Part shown: one piece after another, positions 1 through 10,124 of the stretch
How positions within the stretch are numbered: the first letter of the stretch is position 1
Layout: each line of letters opens with the position of its first letter
Source of the DNA: Skeletonema tropicum
Taxonomy: Eukaryota; Bacillariophyta; Thalassiosirophyceae; Thalassiosirales; Thalassiosiraceae
Direction of reading: 5' to 3'
Length of the DNA: 64,000 bases
Assembly: GCA_037178625.1 (NCBI GenBank)
Contig: CM074133.1
Coordinates: 2,728,001 to 2,792,000, forward strand
Program-made: the position numbers and the translations under genes
Notes under the pieces: generated by a model
Told to the model about the DNA's origin: nothing
What the model saw: the letters and a program-made list of their open reading frames with translations, nothing else
Database searches by the model: none

Positions 1-1
1 T

Positions 2-2103
2 GTTGCTGTCGATAGTAGTAACGTTGCAGAAACTAATAACGAGGACGCAGATGACGATGCTAATCCAGATATCGACGATGAAGTTACCAGTCATGCTATC
101 GATAGCTTGGGAGAACAGTTAGAGGGAAATGTCACAGGTGATGACAGCAATTTTGATGAGAACGCCGATGAACCAGCACAGGAGCTGGAGGAAACCACTG
201 CCACTAATGAGGCCATTACAGAAGACAAAGCTACAGATGGAAAAGTAGAGGGAGCAGCTGTTGAATTATTAGATGAAACATCTGATGAAGTTGACGATGA
301 AACTGAAGGAAATGCACCGCAAGACATTCTTACCGACAATGTCAACTCACCCAGTGATGAAGAGTCTGAATCAAATGATGACAATGCGTACGATGACGAA
401 ATCACTGACGAAGAAACAGCAACTGAATCATCACCAGACACTTACGAAGTTCAATCCAACGAACTACGCACCTCTGCATCCGACAAACGTGCCCTGGCCA
501 AAACACATCATGACAATGGTAATCTCAAAGATGCTGCAGTTGCATTCCGCGAGGCTGCCATGTTATTAGATGAAGCCATAGAGGCACTATCGCAATCTTC
601 TTCGATAAACGAGAGTAATACGAAAGAAGAAGAAGAAGAGGTGGGGAACATTGCTGTGGAACGTGCGACATGTCGTCTACATGAGGCTTTGTGTTTATTG
701 AAGGATGGGAGACCGGGGGATTGTGTGGAGGCTTGTACGGATGTTTTGGATGATGGTGTGACTGTTGTGCCGTTGGACAATGAGAGTGAAAATAGTGGTG
801 ATGATGACACTTCAGAGCAACCTACGAAGGCAGCTGTAGTCAAAATCATTCCAGCTACAACAACAACAGCAAGCAAAAGCAACGGGGGCAGCAAAGAAAC
901 CGACAATTCCGGCACAAATTCGAGCACGTGCACATCATCGCCGTGCCAAAGCTAGATTAGCGCTAGGTGATTTAGATGGTGCATTAGAAGATGCGCGAAG
1001 TGCTGCTTTTATGGGGGATCGGAATGCAGTTCAATTTTATGGCAGGTTAATGAGAGAGGGAAGTGCTACTGGTGCTGAGCTGTCGTCGTCACCATCACCA
1101 CTGGGAATGGGAGCGGGGTCAAATCCATTTCTGGACGGAATGTTAGGTGGGTTGGGCGGGAATACCAACCCCTTCATGCCATCATCAGGTGCAGGATCAT
1201 CAAGTGACTTTTCGTCGTCTCTGTTGAGTTCTCTGCTAACTGGCAGCAGTGGTAATGGCAACGGTGGTGGCAGCCCTTTCGGACTCATGGGGGAGCTATT
1301 ATCACCGCCGGAAGAAAGCAGCGGGAGCTCCAAACGACGTCGTGGGAAAGCGAAGAAGGATAGCCTGGCTAAATCTGTCCTGAAGAATGTCATGAAGCGC
1401 ATCGAGGACGAAAAAACGCAAGAGACAATATGTGGATACCTCCAATCGACGAACAAACAACAAATCATGCAGTTTTCAACCATGGCTGGAGTGCCCATAA
1501 AAGAAGAAACTGCACAGAGATTATCTGGCCTTGCAAATGGGATAACACCCAAAGGTATTAGAAAAGGTTTACGCAGGCTTAAGCGGGGGCTCAAAGTAGT
1601 CAAGACAGGGAGAAAAATACTCAAAGTGATTGACAAATACAAGCCAATCATCATTGTGGCAGTATTACTATATTGGATTAGAAGTGCTATTTTGGAGCCT
1701 TACCCAGTGAGTAAGAAGAAAAAGCTAGCACAAAAAACTGCGTTTGGCTTACTCATTATGCCGACTCAGAAAAGTATGCTCGCCAATATTAGAGGTGCTT
1801 TGACTACAGTCCTTGATGAGTGCAAATGAAGCAAGTGCAGACAATGTAGAAGACGATTCATCTTCAACTGGAATCGAAGAAGAGCTAGAAAAGCTTCAAA
1901 ATCAACTTACTTTAATTGGGGCACTCGAGGAACGAAATGCAGCGCAAATATATAGTTTCATTGACGAGGAAGATCAGTGGAATGCAATGGAAGAATGGGA
2001 GCGAGAGTTGCTTAGTAGTAAAGAGGCACTCACTCAACGGATGGAACAGTTGACAGAAGAGCTCGTATTAATGTTCATGGGAGAGAAGACAAAAAATGGA
2101 TAA
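2..2103 (+). CDS. TPR-repeat protein with C-terminal membrane segment (5' partial)
   Basis: The frame is open from the first bases of the window, so the true start lies upstream. The N-terminal part is very acidic. Near base 465 a TPR-like helix pair begins (SASDKRALAKTHHDNGNLKD), and more TPR sequence follows at 930-1010 (RAKARLALGDLDGALEDA). A Gly/Ser linker, a basic block and one hydrophobic span (IIIVAVLLYW, about 1648-1680) follow, then an acidic coiled tail. Two introns restore the frame. One is 758-854 (GTGACT...CCAG), although a single extra G in the G5 run at 884-888 would give the same frame. The other is 1707-1809 (GTGAGT...ACAG), which joins the tail ending at 2103. The role is unknown; TPRs suggest chaperone docking or organelle-membrane scaffolding. 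The gene converges on VPS11, 63 bases away. Confidence 0.7.
1707..1809 (+). other. Intron of the TPR gene
   Basis: The donor is GTGAGT and the acceptor is CTACAG. Removing these 103 bases joins the frame ending in LEPYP to the downstream frame (SLMSANEAS...) without a stop. Without splicing the first frame stops at 1829. Confidence 0.7.
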
Positions 2104-2166
2104 TAAATTACCGAGGCTCAGGATTTTGTTACAGCAAATTATTGATTCTGTTACGTAAGTCGCGAA

Positions 2167-5100
2167 TTAAATATTCTCAAGGTATCCTTTCGAGATGAAA
2201 AAGCAGATAGTCTCAAATGGATCCTCAGAATTCTCCATTTCTCTCCAAAATTCTTCTTTCTTCATCTCTTGCTGCTCGAGACTATCTACTTGCACATGCT
2301 GCGGAGTCTCGGATAAGCTTAACAGTTTGGAATATACATCATCAATGTCAACGTTTGGACCAACATTCTTCTTTTTTGTTGCCGGTTGGTGAGAGAGAAG
2401 GGAGTTAATTTCAAGCTCCATTTCATTGCATAACCGACTGTACTCTTCCACCTTGTTCTGCAACTGATCAATCTTGTTGCTAGAATCGTCTAGAACAGAA
2501 CCAACGTAATCCATTGCAGCAGAGAGTGGCACACTATCTTGGTTAGCTAATTGACTCTTGATATCGGCACTGAATTGCCCATGTGTTTCTCCGCTTAGAA
2601 TTCTCAATATTCTCACCGGAGGAAGTTCTCCGTGATCCCTAATCAACATCAAAGCTTCATGTATGTCAGTAAGTAAACCCCCCATATCTGAGTCCGAGTT
2701 GACGCTGGCATCTTCCGCTAGCGGTTCCTTGTCCGCCCTTTTTCCATACATCTTGACAAAATGAGCAAGAACTTCTGGACAAAGCTCGGGATCACGCTCG
2801 CACATGGCCAACATTTGTCGCCGAGCACGTTCAGTTCCGCTCGCAGCGTATTGCTCAATTAGCATTGGAACCATATTCAACCTTTCATAGAGCAAAATTT
2901 CTCCATCTGGAAACTCTGCTGCTTGCACAATGACGAGGGCCTCGAAATCACCCATATCATGATGATCTGATAACATCATCATTGCTTCCATATGGCGTGT
3001 CCTCTCGACATGACTGTCTCCGGTTCGTTTTGCAGACGACCATTCGTCTAGAGTCAATTCCAACAAGGTTCGTCGAAGCATTGGCGTCAAAGCACAGTTA
3101 TTCCTTCTGCAGTGCGACAAAATTAGACGCAAAAGCTTTGGATTTTCTTGAAACGCATTAGAAAAAAGGCTGATGGGGTATTTATAAGCGTTTTCCCTCT
3201 GCGAATCCGATAAAGAAGGCCTTCCAGCAGCTGCGTCAGCCAAAGCCGTGGGGGAATATGATCCATCACACAATGCAATCACGACTCCTGCCGTCTCACG
3301 CGGCAAAGCTCTTGCAAGTAAAGACCCGTGAGTGACAAGGGCTTCAGCAGCCTCGGGAGCCTCCAAAGAACATATCGCCGACAGCATCTCAGAGGGGTCA
3401 TCTGATGCATGAATGTTGCGTGAGATGGGTACACTAGGAGCTTCCGTTCCGTCAGGATTTAGGGGAAAGCTAACTCCATTTGCTGACGAACTTGACCGTA
3501 CGATAATTTTTCCAGCAGACTCGGGATCATTGAGCTTTAAATAGCATTGTTCGTAACAATTCATCGTGAACCGCTGAAGAGAGTCCCTGTGTGCGGAGAG
3601 CCTCCAAGTATTTGACCACGAGAGGAATTTTGGGTGAGTCCAAGAACCTAAAGATGACATGAGAAGACTCCAAACTCCCAATGGTAAGAATGTATTGGTC
3701 CATGCTTGATGAGAAGTCACCCTTTCGATATAAGTGTTCAGCATATCTTCGATACAATCCAATGATATCTTCCGGACGGTAGAATTGAGGATCAGCGTAT
3801 GCCATTGAAATTGCTGCAGCGTACAGATTCTTTTGAACCAGTAAATCCACTTTATCCGGCGTTGTCTTTTCAACTAAAGTAACAATTGAGCCGCCACTTG
3901 TGAAAACCACTGCGCTTGCCCTTCCACCGCGAATAAGATTACCTCCATTGACTGTGGGCGACGAAGCAATGCCCACAGTTCTTAGAGCTCGGTGGCCAGG
4001 GGATAGCAAGACGTGAAATCCAACGAGCTTATTGGTAATATCATAAATGTCCACAGCATCACGACCCGACTTGGAGTCGGTGGTTGCAACCAACGCATAA
4101 GAAGCCCCTGCTCCACGAATAGAATTGTCCTTATTACCGCCTTGAGCCGATGAACGAGGTCTGAGTGGCCGTCGTAAATACACAACAACCGGCGGCGACG
4201 GAAGAGAACACGCTGCAATTTTATTTCCATCGACAGGACACACTCCAACTTTCTCTGAGGGAGAATAGAGATGCAACCCATCTCCACGTGCAACGACGAA
4301 ACGGGGCATCATTTTGTCAATAGAATCCGCAGATAAAGCTGCGACGTCATCACCAGTATCATTATTGTTTGAATCAGCACCGTCATCCTCTCCCACAGAG
4401 TGATTAGTCATCCAATCTTCAGGTGGCAAGGAGATTATGTCACAGAGGCACGATGTTCCTACATCTTTCGCATCCAAATCATACCGAGAAGACACTACAG
4501 GAGCATTCGAAGTTTGACCAACAACGGGGACGACCTTACCAGGAATACGTAGTCCACCCAGTTCATAACAGCAAATGCCTCTGGATGGTCCCGTCGGGAG
4601 AGACGATGATGCACCCTGCTTGTCAGGTCCATCTGCTGCTGATGATTGCACACGTCGTCGAAGATATGTGACAAATACTTTGTGCATTGCACCATTGCTT
4701 CCATTCGGTGTGGCAATCAACTCTAAACTGCTAACCGAATGTACATGATCCCACTTTCATTCGCACTATCCATCCCTTTCGGTGCAGGGAATTTCAGCCA
4801 CAAGAGATAACTTCCCATACCCATCTGTACCAATCTGTATACTCCCATCCAAATCACAATTGAATACATAGACCAGAACAACACCCTCATCAGTACCAAC
4901 ACACACCACACCCGGTAAGATTGACACACATCGCGGTTTACCATGAGACGACTGATTAAATTTCCCACTGGTTGGTTTGAAAGTAGGTAGAATACATCCC
5001 CATCTTACTACTTTTCGATGATCGTTGTTGTTCATCCTCTGACGATGATGATTTCACCAAAGTAGGAGAAATCGTGGATAACATCAAATGCGGATTGGTA

Positions 5101-6375
5101 TGAACAACAACCCCAACAGTATTGGGTGCATCGGATATTGATGCAACGTACAAGATTGATTCTTTGTTTTCTTTGGCTGCTGGTCCACTGCACGTTGCCA
5201 AACTTCACAATCCTTGCTTTATCACTACTTGTTGAAGAACCAGCACTAGTGGACCCAGCAGCAGCACTCGATCCAGCAGAGTCAATCACATCCTTGGCAA
5301 ATGGTGAAGAAGCAAATAGGGAAGCACCTGATTCAAACCCTTCATTCTTTGCAACAAAGTCCTTCCCACCACCTAAATGTTCATCTAGGATACGTTCTTT
5401 GGCTGTTTTTCCGACGTGAATCTTTCGATATGGATGCTGTAGTCGATGTTGATCTAGTATGACCCTTGGACGAGGAGGAAGAAGTACCACGTTGTTCGAT
5501 GGGACCATCTTGAATAAAGGCATTGGCAGATAAAAATGGATTGTAATGACCTCTCCACCCATCCAACTCTTCTGGATTTGCTGTAGTAGTAGCGGCAGTT
5601 GTTGTTGTATTCTTGGATGATTTCGATGATGCAGTATTGGTCTTATCAGTAGTTTCGGAAGCAAACGCAGAATTCTTGCCATCAAAGCCAGTACCTCCTC
5701 CTACACTCTCTCGATGATTATTCGAACCCTCCTCCACAAAATGGGGATTTTTCGGAGTACATCGGACCGTCACATCCACTACATGTACCAATGACGTATT
5801 CCGAGATGATGCAAATAATAATTGCAATTCACCATTTCCTCCACTTCGTCCACCTGATTCTCCCTCGGGTCTTATGGTCATGTTGTTACTCGCATTGCTT
5901 TGATTGTTTCGATTGATTGTTTCAAGTGCATCAGATGTGTCAGCCTGTTGTTGTTGTTGCTGCTGCTGCTGCTGCATGGCAAGAAGTCCAGCTTGCATGG
6001 CTGGGGCACCATCACCACCTGCCCCTCGTTTCATTGCCCCCTCTTCACCGGTTACAGTTGAGCCAGAAGTAGCAGCAGCGGCATTGTCTTGAGTAGACAA
6101 TGACGACGGCAATGAAACATTAGGTTGCCGCTACCAACGTAAAATATTCTCCAGCGCCAACATCATTCCTCCCACTACTACTATCATTGACGAGTGATTC
6201 TTCTGGAAATAATGTTTTAAGATCCAATGGTCCATCATTGCCTACCACCACCGCCGCCGCTGCTGCTACTGCTGGGAACGAGATCTTTTACAACCGCAGA
6301 TGGCAAAGGGAGGTTCTTTCGATCAAAAAAGGCAAAGCGGCGGGTGTTTTGCAAATTTAATGCGCGGAACGTCAT
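2167..6375 (-). CDS. VPS11: Vacuolar protein sorting 11 (HOPS/CORVET core subunit)
   Basis: VPS11 is a core subunit of the HOPS and CORVET tethering complexes on endosomes and vacuoles. The start at 6375 gives MTFRALNLQNTRRFAFFD, matching the family's WRRFVFFD opening. A beta-propeller-like region follows (VVCVGTDEGVVLVYVFN near 4.9 kb), interrupted by a large Q-, S- and T-rich insert. Family-diagnostic solenoid sequence lies near 3.6-3.8 kb (YAEHLYRKGDFSSSMDQYI, TIGSLESSHVIFRFLDS), then a coiled coil (about 2.4-2.5 kb). The last stretch (EEFWREMENSEDPFETI) resembles the conserved post-RING tail, but I see no RING cysteines before it. The reading frame changes eight times: near 6242, 6125, 5405-5409, 5201, 4998-5001, 4775, 4738 and 3535-3541. 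Family sequence continues across the breaks checked, which argues against introns. It is either a real gene with assembly indels or a decaying one. Confidence 0.85.
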
Positions 6376-6762
6376 CTTTATATAACTAGCAGATAGTATG
6401 ACCTTCCGTTGGCTGTTTTGATGTGGTATGGCTGTTCCTACGAGGATATTGTCGTCGTGTATGATCTGATAATAATATGCTTGCCTCTGCCTCTGGGAAG
6501 GCAATGATGTGTTTGAAAAATGTACACAAGATGTGCATTAAAATGGGGGCTTCGTTTTCCGGAAAGAGGCTCCACCCTCGTTTTAGTAATGAATTTAGTG
6601 AACAAATACAAGATATCTTGGGTCGCTTTAACCCCGTGCCCCCGTTTTGATACAAGCACAAGCCAAACTCCTTCAAAAAAGGCAGTCCGATCATAAATCA
6701 CATCATAAATAATTGCTCTCTCCAGAGAACATAATAATATCTAGATATAATATACACTCAAC

Positions 6763-7870
6763 ATGAGAGCAGTAATCACAGTATCACTGATCTTCATCGC
6801 AAATTTATCAGTATGCACAGCTCAACAGCAATCTGATCCAACGAAGTTCAATGGTGGAAGCATATTAGCCATGGCGGTAAGTTGTTGTTGTTGCATATTA
6901 TTTTTGAAACCGATCCGTACAATACTACCTATTCATCATTGATGCCTGTTGCATCAAGCTCCAATACATAACATGATTAGTGCCAAGCAGATCGCCTCTT
7001 GCTCACCTTCAAGTTATTCTCATTTATTCAGGGCCGCAACTCGGTAGCCATTGCCATCGACTCACGTTTCGGCTTGGGGATGCAAACCATTTCAACTGCT
7101 GCTCCATCATCTCCTTCCAACGATGATGATGATAATTCAACCAATAATGGCAATCCAAGAATACTACTACTACCGAATTCCAATACGCTATTAGCATGGA
7201 CCGGATTATACGGAGACGGACTTGGATTTGCAGATGAAATGAGTGTCTTATTAGCTAGTAAAGTTACGAAGGGCGGGAGGGATGCGGTTTGATTATAATA
7301 ATGGCACCTCACGAAGAAGAACAATGAATCCGAGAGCTATTGCAATGTTGATGAGTCACTTATTGTATCGGAGGAGGAATGCTCCGTATTATGTGGAACC
7401 AGTGATTGTTGGGTTGGAGACTGTTTTGGTACAGGAGGATTGTCTGGTGGAAAAGAAGGCTGTGAAAGCAATCTCTGCAACAACAAATGATACAAACGAA
7501 GTGGAATCATCATCAGTATCCATATCAATAGCACCAGATTCAAAGATACAGCACAGGACCAAAACAATACAAAGGCCATATCTATGCACAACAGACATGC
7601 TCGGTGCACAATCCACATCACACTCATTTGTTTGTTCCGGAGTCGCATCACGTTCTCTACACGGAACCTGCCGAGGCATTATGGAGACCCGATTTAGAAG
7701 GAGAAGAGTTGGTAGAAATTTGTGGTAGGGCATTCGTTAGTGCATTGGAACGTGATTGTTACAGTGGTTACGGAGCAGTGGTGTATTTGATACAGGCAAA
7801 CGAGAATGATGATGGAAGTGAATCGGATGTGTGCATAGTTGAATACGTTATTTCGAGTAGAAATGATTGA
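6763..7870 (+). CDS. Proteasome beta-3-like protein with N-terminal signal peptide
   Basis: Exon 1 (6763-6876) encodes MRAVITVSLIFIANLSVCTA, which reads as a secretory signal peptide, followed by FNGGSILAMA. Intron 6877-7031 (GTAAGT...TTCAG) is removed, and exon 2 continues GRNSVAIAIDSRFGLGMQ. Family matches include [20 protein letters not shown]-type sequence at the start, LLYRRRNAPYYVEPVIVGLE, RPYLCTTDMLG and ERDCYSGYGAVVYLI. Beta-3 is a non-catalytic subunit of the 20S beta ring, normally cytosolic or nuclear and about 205 residues long. This one would have about 316, with an acidic insert near 7110-7165 and another near 7430-7560. Two frame changes, at 7279-7281 and 7639-7640, need one extra base skipped each; at the second this restores a 19-for-19 alignment to the family. 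A secretory or periplastid paralog is possible, as is a mis-read upstream exon. Confidence 0.75.
6877..7031 (+). other. Intron of the proteasome beta-3-like gene
   Basis: A canonical GTAAGT donor and TTCAG acceptor bound 155 bases between codon 38 and the conserved GRNSVAIA stretch. The phase is 0 on both sides. Confidence 0.85.
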
Positions 7871-8050
7871 TATTTAGTAGTATCATATCAGAATATGACG
7901 TGTTGGCTTTATCCTCGATTGATTATGTAATAGAGTCCAACACCACAAAAATATGTACTTGATTCCTCATTCTCATCATCCAGTAGTGCCAGTAGCAATA
8001 AAAAGTTGATACACGTTCCATACATGGTATCACATCTATTAGCCACACGA

Positions 8051-8596
8051 CTACTCTGCTGGATCATCAACGGTCTTGGAAATGATCTTGATGTTGCTTT
8101 CACTCTCTCCCTGATGATAACCATATCCTCCTTCATCCCACCCGCCTTCCTCGATGAACTCCTCCATGGCAGCCTCCGCTTTCTCTTCACTAGAATATGT
8201 ACCAAGTACCTCCACTTCCACGAGCTGTGCAAGCTCGTGATCAGGCCAGTCACCTTTCACAATCACCCACACTGTTCCGGAAATTTTGGCCTTCTTTGTG
8301 GCTGGTTGTTTGGTTTCACTATCATCATCATCGTCATCATCGTCATCATCGTCATACTTTGTCAGATCGATCGTACTGGAAGCAGCCAATTTCTTGCGAA
8401 GTGATTTCCTTGCTCTAAGAGCCACTAGCTCAGCTTCCTGTCTTTTCATTTTGCCGTCCTTTTCAGCCTGAATCGCAGCTCTTTCAAGGCAAGATGGACA
8501 TGTGTCGTAGTCGGGCTCCTCGTCCTCCCCTGCATACTCTTCGGCGTCGTAGGCTTCGAATTTTTCGCCGCATTCATAGCATTGGTGACAACCCAT
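8051..8596 (-). CDS. Small zinc-site protein with poly-Asp tract
   Basis: The protein has 181 residues in one exon. The N-terminus has two Cys pairs (CHQCYEC near residues 3-9 and CPSC near 33-36), which look like a zinc ribbon. A helical basic segment follows, then an uninterrupted run of eleven Asp (about residues 82-92), encoded by a GAT/GAC microsatellite, and a KKAK nuclear-localisation-like patch. The C-terminal 75 residues form a compact domain beginning TVWVIVKGDW and containing LGTYSSEEKAEAA, which also appears in the small gene at 34 kb. I do not recognise a named family. Nuclear localisation is an inference from the basic patch. Confidence 0.7.
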   Translation of the reverse strand: MGCHQCYECGEKFEAYDAEEYAGEDEEPDYDTCPSCLERAAIQAEKDGKMKRQEAELVALRARKSLRKKLAASSTIDLTKYDDDDDDDDDDDSETKQPATKKAKISGTVWVIVKGDWPDHELAQLVEVEVLGTYSSEEKAEAAMEEFIEEGGWDEGGYGYHQGESESNIKIISKTVDDPAE

Positions 8597-8798
8597 CCTG
8601 ATTATGATCTTCTTCTTCAGTGTGTTTGAGAGGTTCCTCGGACAAGCCAGTCGACACTACTACCATCTCCAATGCCAATGCTGCTAATGCAAATGAATAA
8701 AAGAGTATTCAATGCATCATTCAGACATGCACCGACACTCTCCCGCCAAACCACACTAAATCTTTAGCTATAGGCTGAGATTTTGGTTGGGGGATCAG

Positions 8799-9296
8799 CT
8801 ACTGGCGGGAAAAAAGTGGAACTACGGAAAAAAGTGGAACCAACCAGGATCTCCACACAAACACTAACACAACACATCGATTCTACACCCCTCCAATGCT
8901 GGTTCTGCGCGTCCATATCGCCCTCCCAACCCAATCTCCGTCCATAATATGATAGTATAGACTAATAGCTTCCGATAGAACCACTGGTCAACGCAATATG
9001 TAGCATATTCGCATAGCAGCAGCAGCCTAGGCATGCAGATATGCCGTAGGAATGCGTCATTCTAGCTCGAAAATAGCAGTTATTGGTGCCAAAATTGTCG
9101 ATAGGTGCACCATATTGTCGTGTTATAGTTTCTTTTGCGTCAGATAATATATATATAATGGTTGGTATGTTATGTTTAGGCTGTTCTATGTATTTTTGTC
9201 GAGTATGTTGGCCATATTTATGACTTTGTTCATTTTGTTAGTGTTTTGTGTGATGTTTTGAGACTGGAACTGGTTCCAGTTTTTTCCCGCCAGTAG
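8799..9296. mobile_element. MITE family A, copy 1
   Basis: It is a 498-base element bounded by inverted repeats CTACTGGCGGGAAAAAA at the left and its complement at the right. It has no coding capacity. The interior matches, in inverted orientation, the element at 19171-19676 (shared blocks around the ACGCATGCC-like, AGCAGCAGC and GTTAGTGTTTTGTGTG stretches). The left flank (about 8770-8798) also matches the right flank of copy 2, so this copy appears to carry part of the larger host element, while its right flank differs. Confidence 0.75.
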
Positions 9297-9604
9297 TACA
9301 ATACTATTGCGAATTAAAGATTGATGGAATATTTTCGGAGAACATTGAAATCGCTCAAATAGTTGGTGCAGAGGGTTGTGACGAACCAGCTCCTGTGGTT
9401 GGCAAACCTGCAGTGTGTATAAAAGAACATCTGTGGTTGTTTGGAGTTGCGTTTATGGCCATTGGGGCGTTCCTTGCTTCGATAGTTTCTACATACGTCA
9501 CGTTTTATTGCAAGAAGGAGACCAAGACAAATCGACCTTTACCATTACCAGAGGTGGATACATCGCTGGAACTTGTACAAAATGAAGAAGATGAAATCAT
9601 ATGA
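9297..9604 (+). pseudogene. Orphan tail of a single-pass membrane protein, abutting a MITE
   Basis: An open frame runs out of the MITE terminal repeat with no start codon of its own. It carries Cys-containing sequence (YYCELKIDGIFSENIEIAQ), one strong membrane span (LWLFGVAFMAIGAFLASIV) and a short charged cytosolic tail ending EEDEII. This layout resembles the last part of a type I membrane protein. I found no matching upstream part on the other side of the MITE, so the gene looks truncated. An unrecognised upstream exon is the alternative. Confidence 0.45.
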
Positions 9605-9841
9605 AATCATATAACATTGTATAAAGGAAGTGTGAATCAATGTATTCCGGAGATTCAATGCATAAAAGAATTTTTTTGATGCCGTGATGTTGTGTGTGCA
9701 CTGCCTACAAAAGCACCCTTGCCAAAGCTTGCCAATTGCCAAGCACTGCCCGCGGCGCGGGAACTGAGAAGATGAGAAGAGAAAAAACATATCTATACAT
9801 TATTCTTAAGTACTTCTACCACACATAATATAATCATCTAA

Positions 9842-10033
9842 CTACCAGAACTGATTCATGTGATGCTGTTTTGCTTGAACTTGACACTGAATCCGTTCGA
9901 TCACACTAATGGTGTCTTCGTCGATGAGCAAGCTCGGATGAGCCTCGACCTCGAATGAAATTCTTGCTTGGCGAATGCCTCCGTCTTGAAACCGGATAGG
10001 GATATATAGGATGTGCCGTCGACCCCCCTTCTC
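9842..10033 (-). CDS. Possible 63-codon terminal exon
   Basis: A short minus-strand frame reads like protein (YIPIRFQDGGIRQARISFEV, then LLIDEDTISVIERIQ) and ends at a TAG at 9844-9842. An in-frame TAG closes it upstream at about 10036, right after a CGCAG that could be an acceptor site. It may be the last exon of a gene whose other exons I could not join, or an extra 3' exon of the adjacent DUF6824 gene. No family was recognised. Confidence 0.3.
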   Translation of the reverse strand, partial: EKGGRRHILYIPIRFQDGGIRQARISFEVEAHPSLLIDEDTISVIERIQCQVQAKQHHMNQFW

Positions 10034-10124
10034 CTACTGCGCTTCGTTAGAGGTCCTGGGGATGGCATACTGCCGTTAAGTTGTTGCGGACAATGCCTGT
10101 GCCTCTGTGGAAGGCGCGGCGGAT

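Noticed and set aside
1037..1654. Long minus-strand open frame opposite the TPR gene
   Set aside because: It is the mirror of a real Gly/Ser- and Lys-rich coding stretch and has no domain of its own.
4681..4835. A 93-base GT-AG intron in VPS11 explaining the stops near 4766
   Set aside because: The frame would fit, but it would remove VSSLEL-type sequence that aligns with the conserved VTGLAF strand of the family; two compensating indels fit better.
5904..6092. Plus-strand frame with a run of cysteines
   Set aside because: It is the antisense reading of the polyglutamine CAG tract in VPS11.
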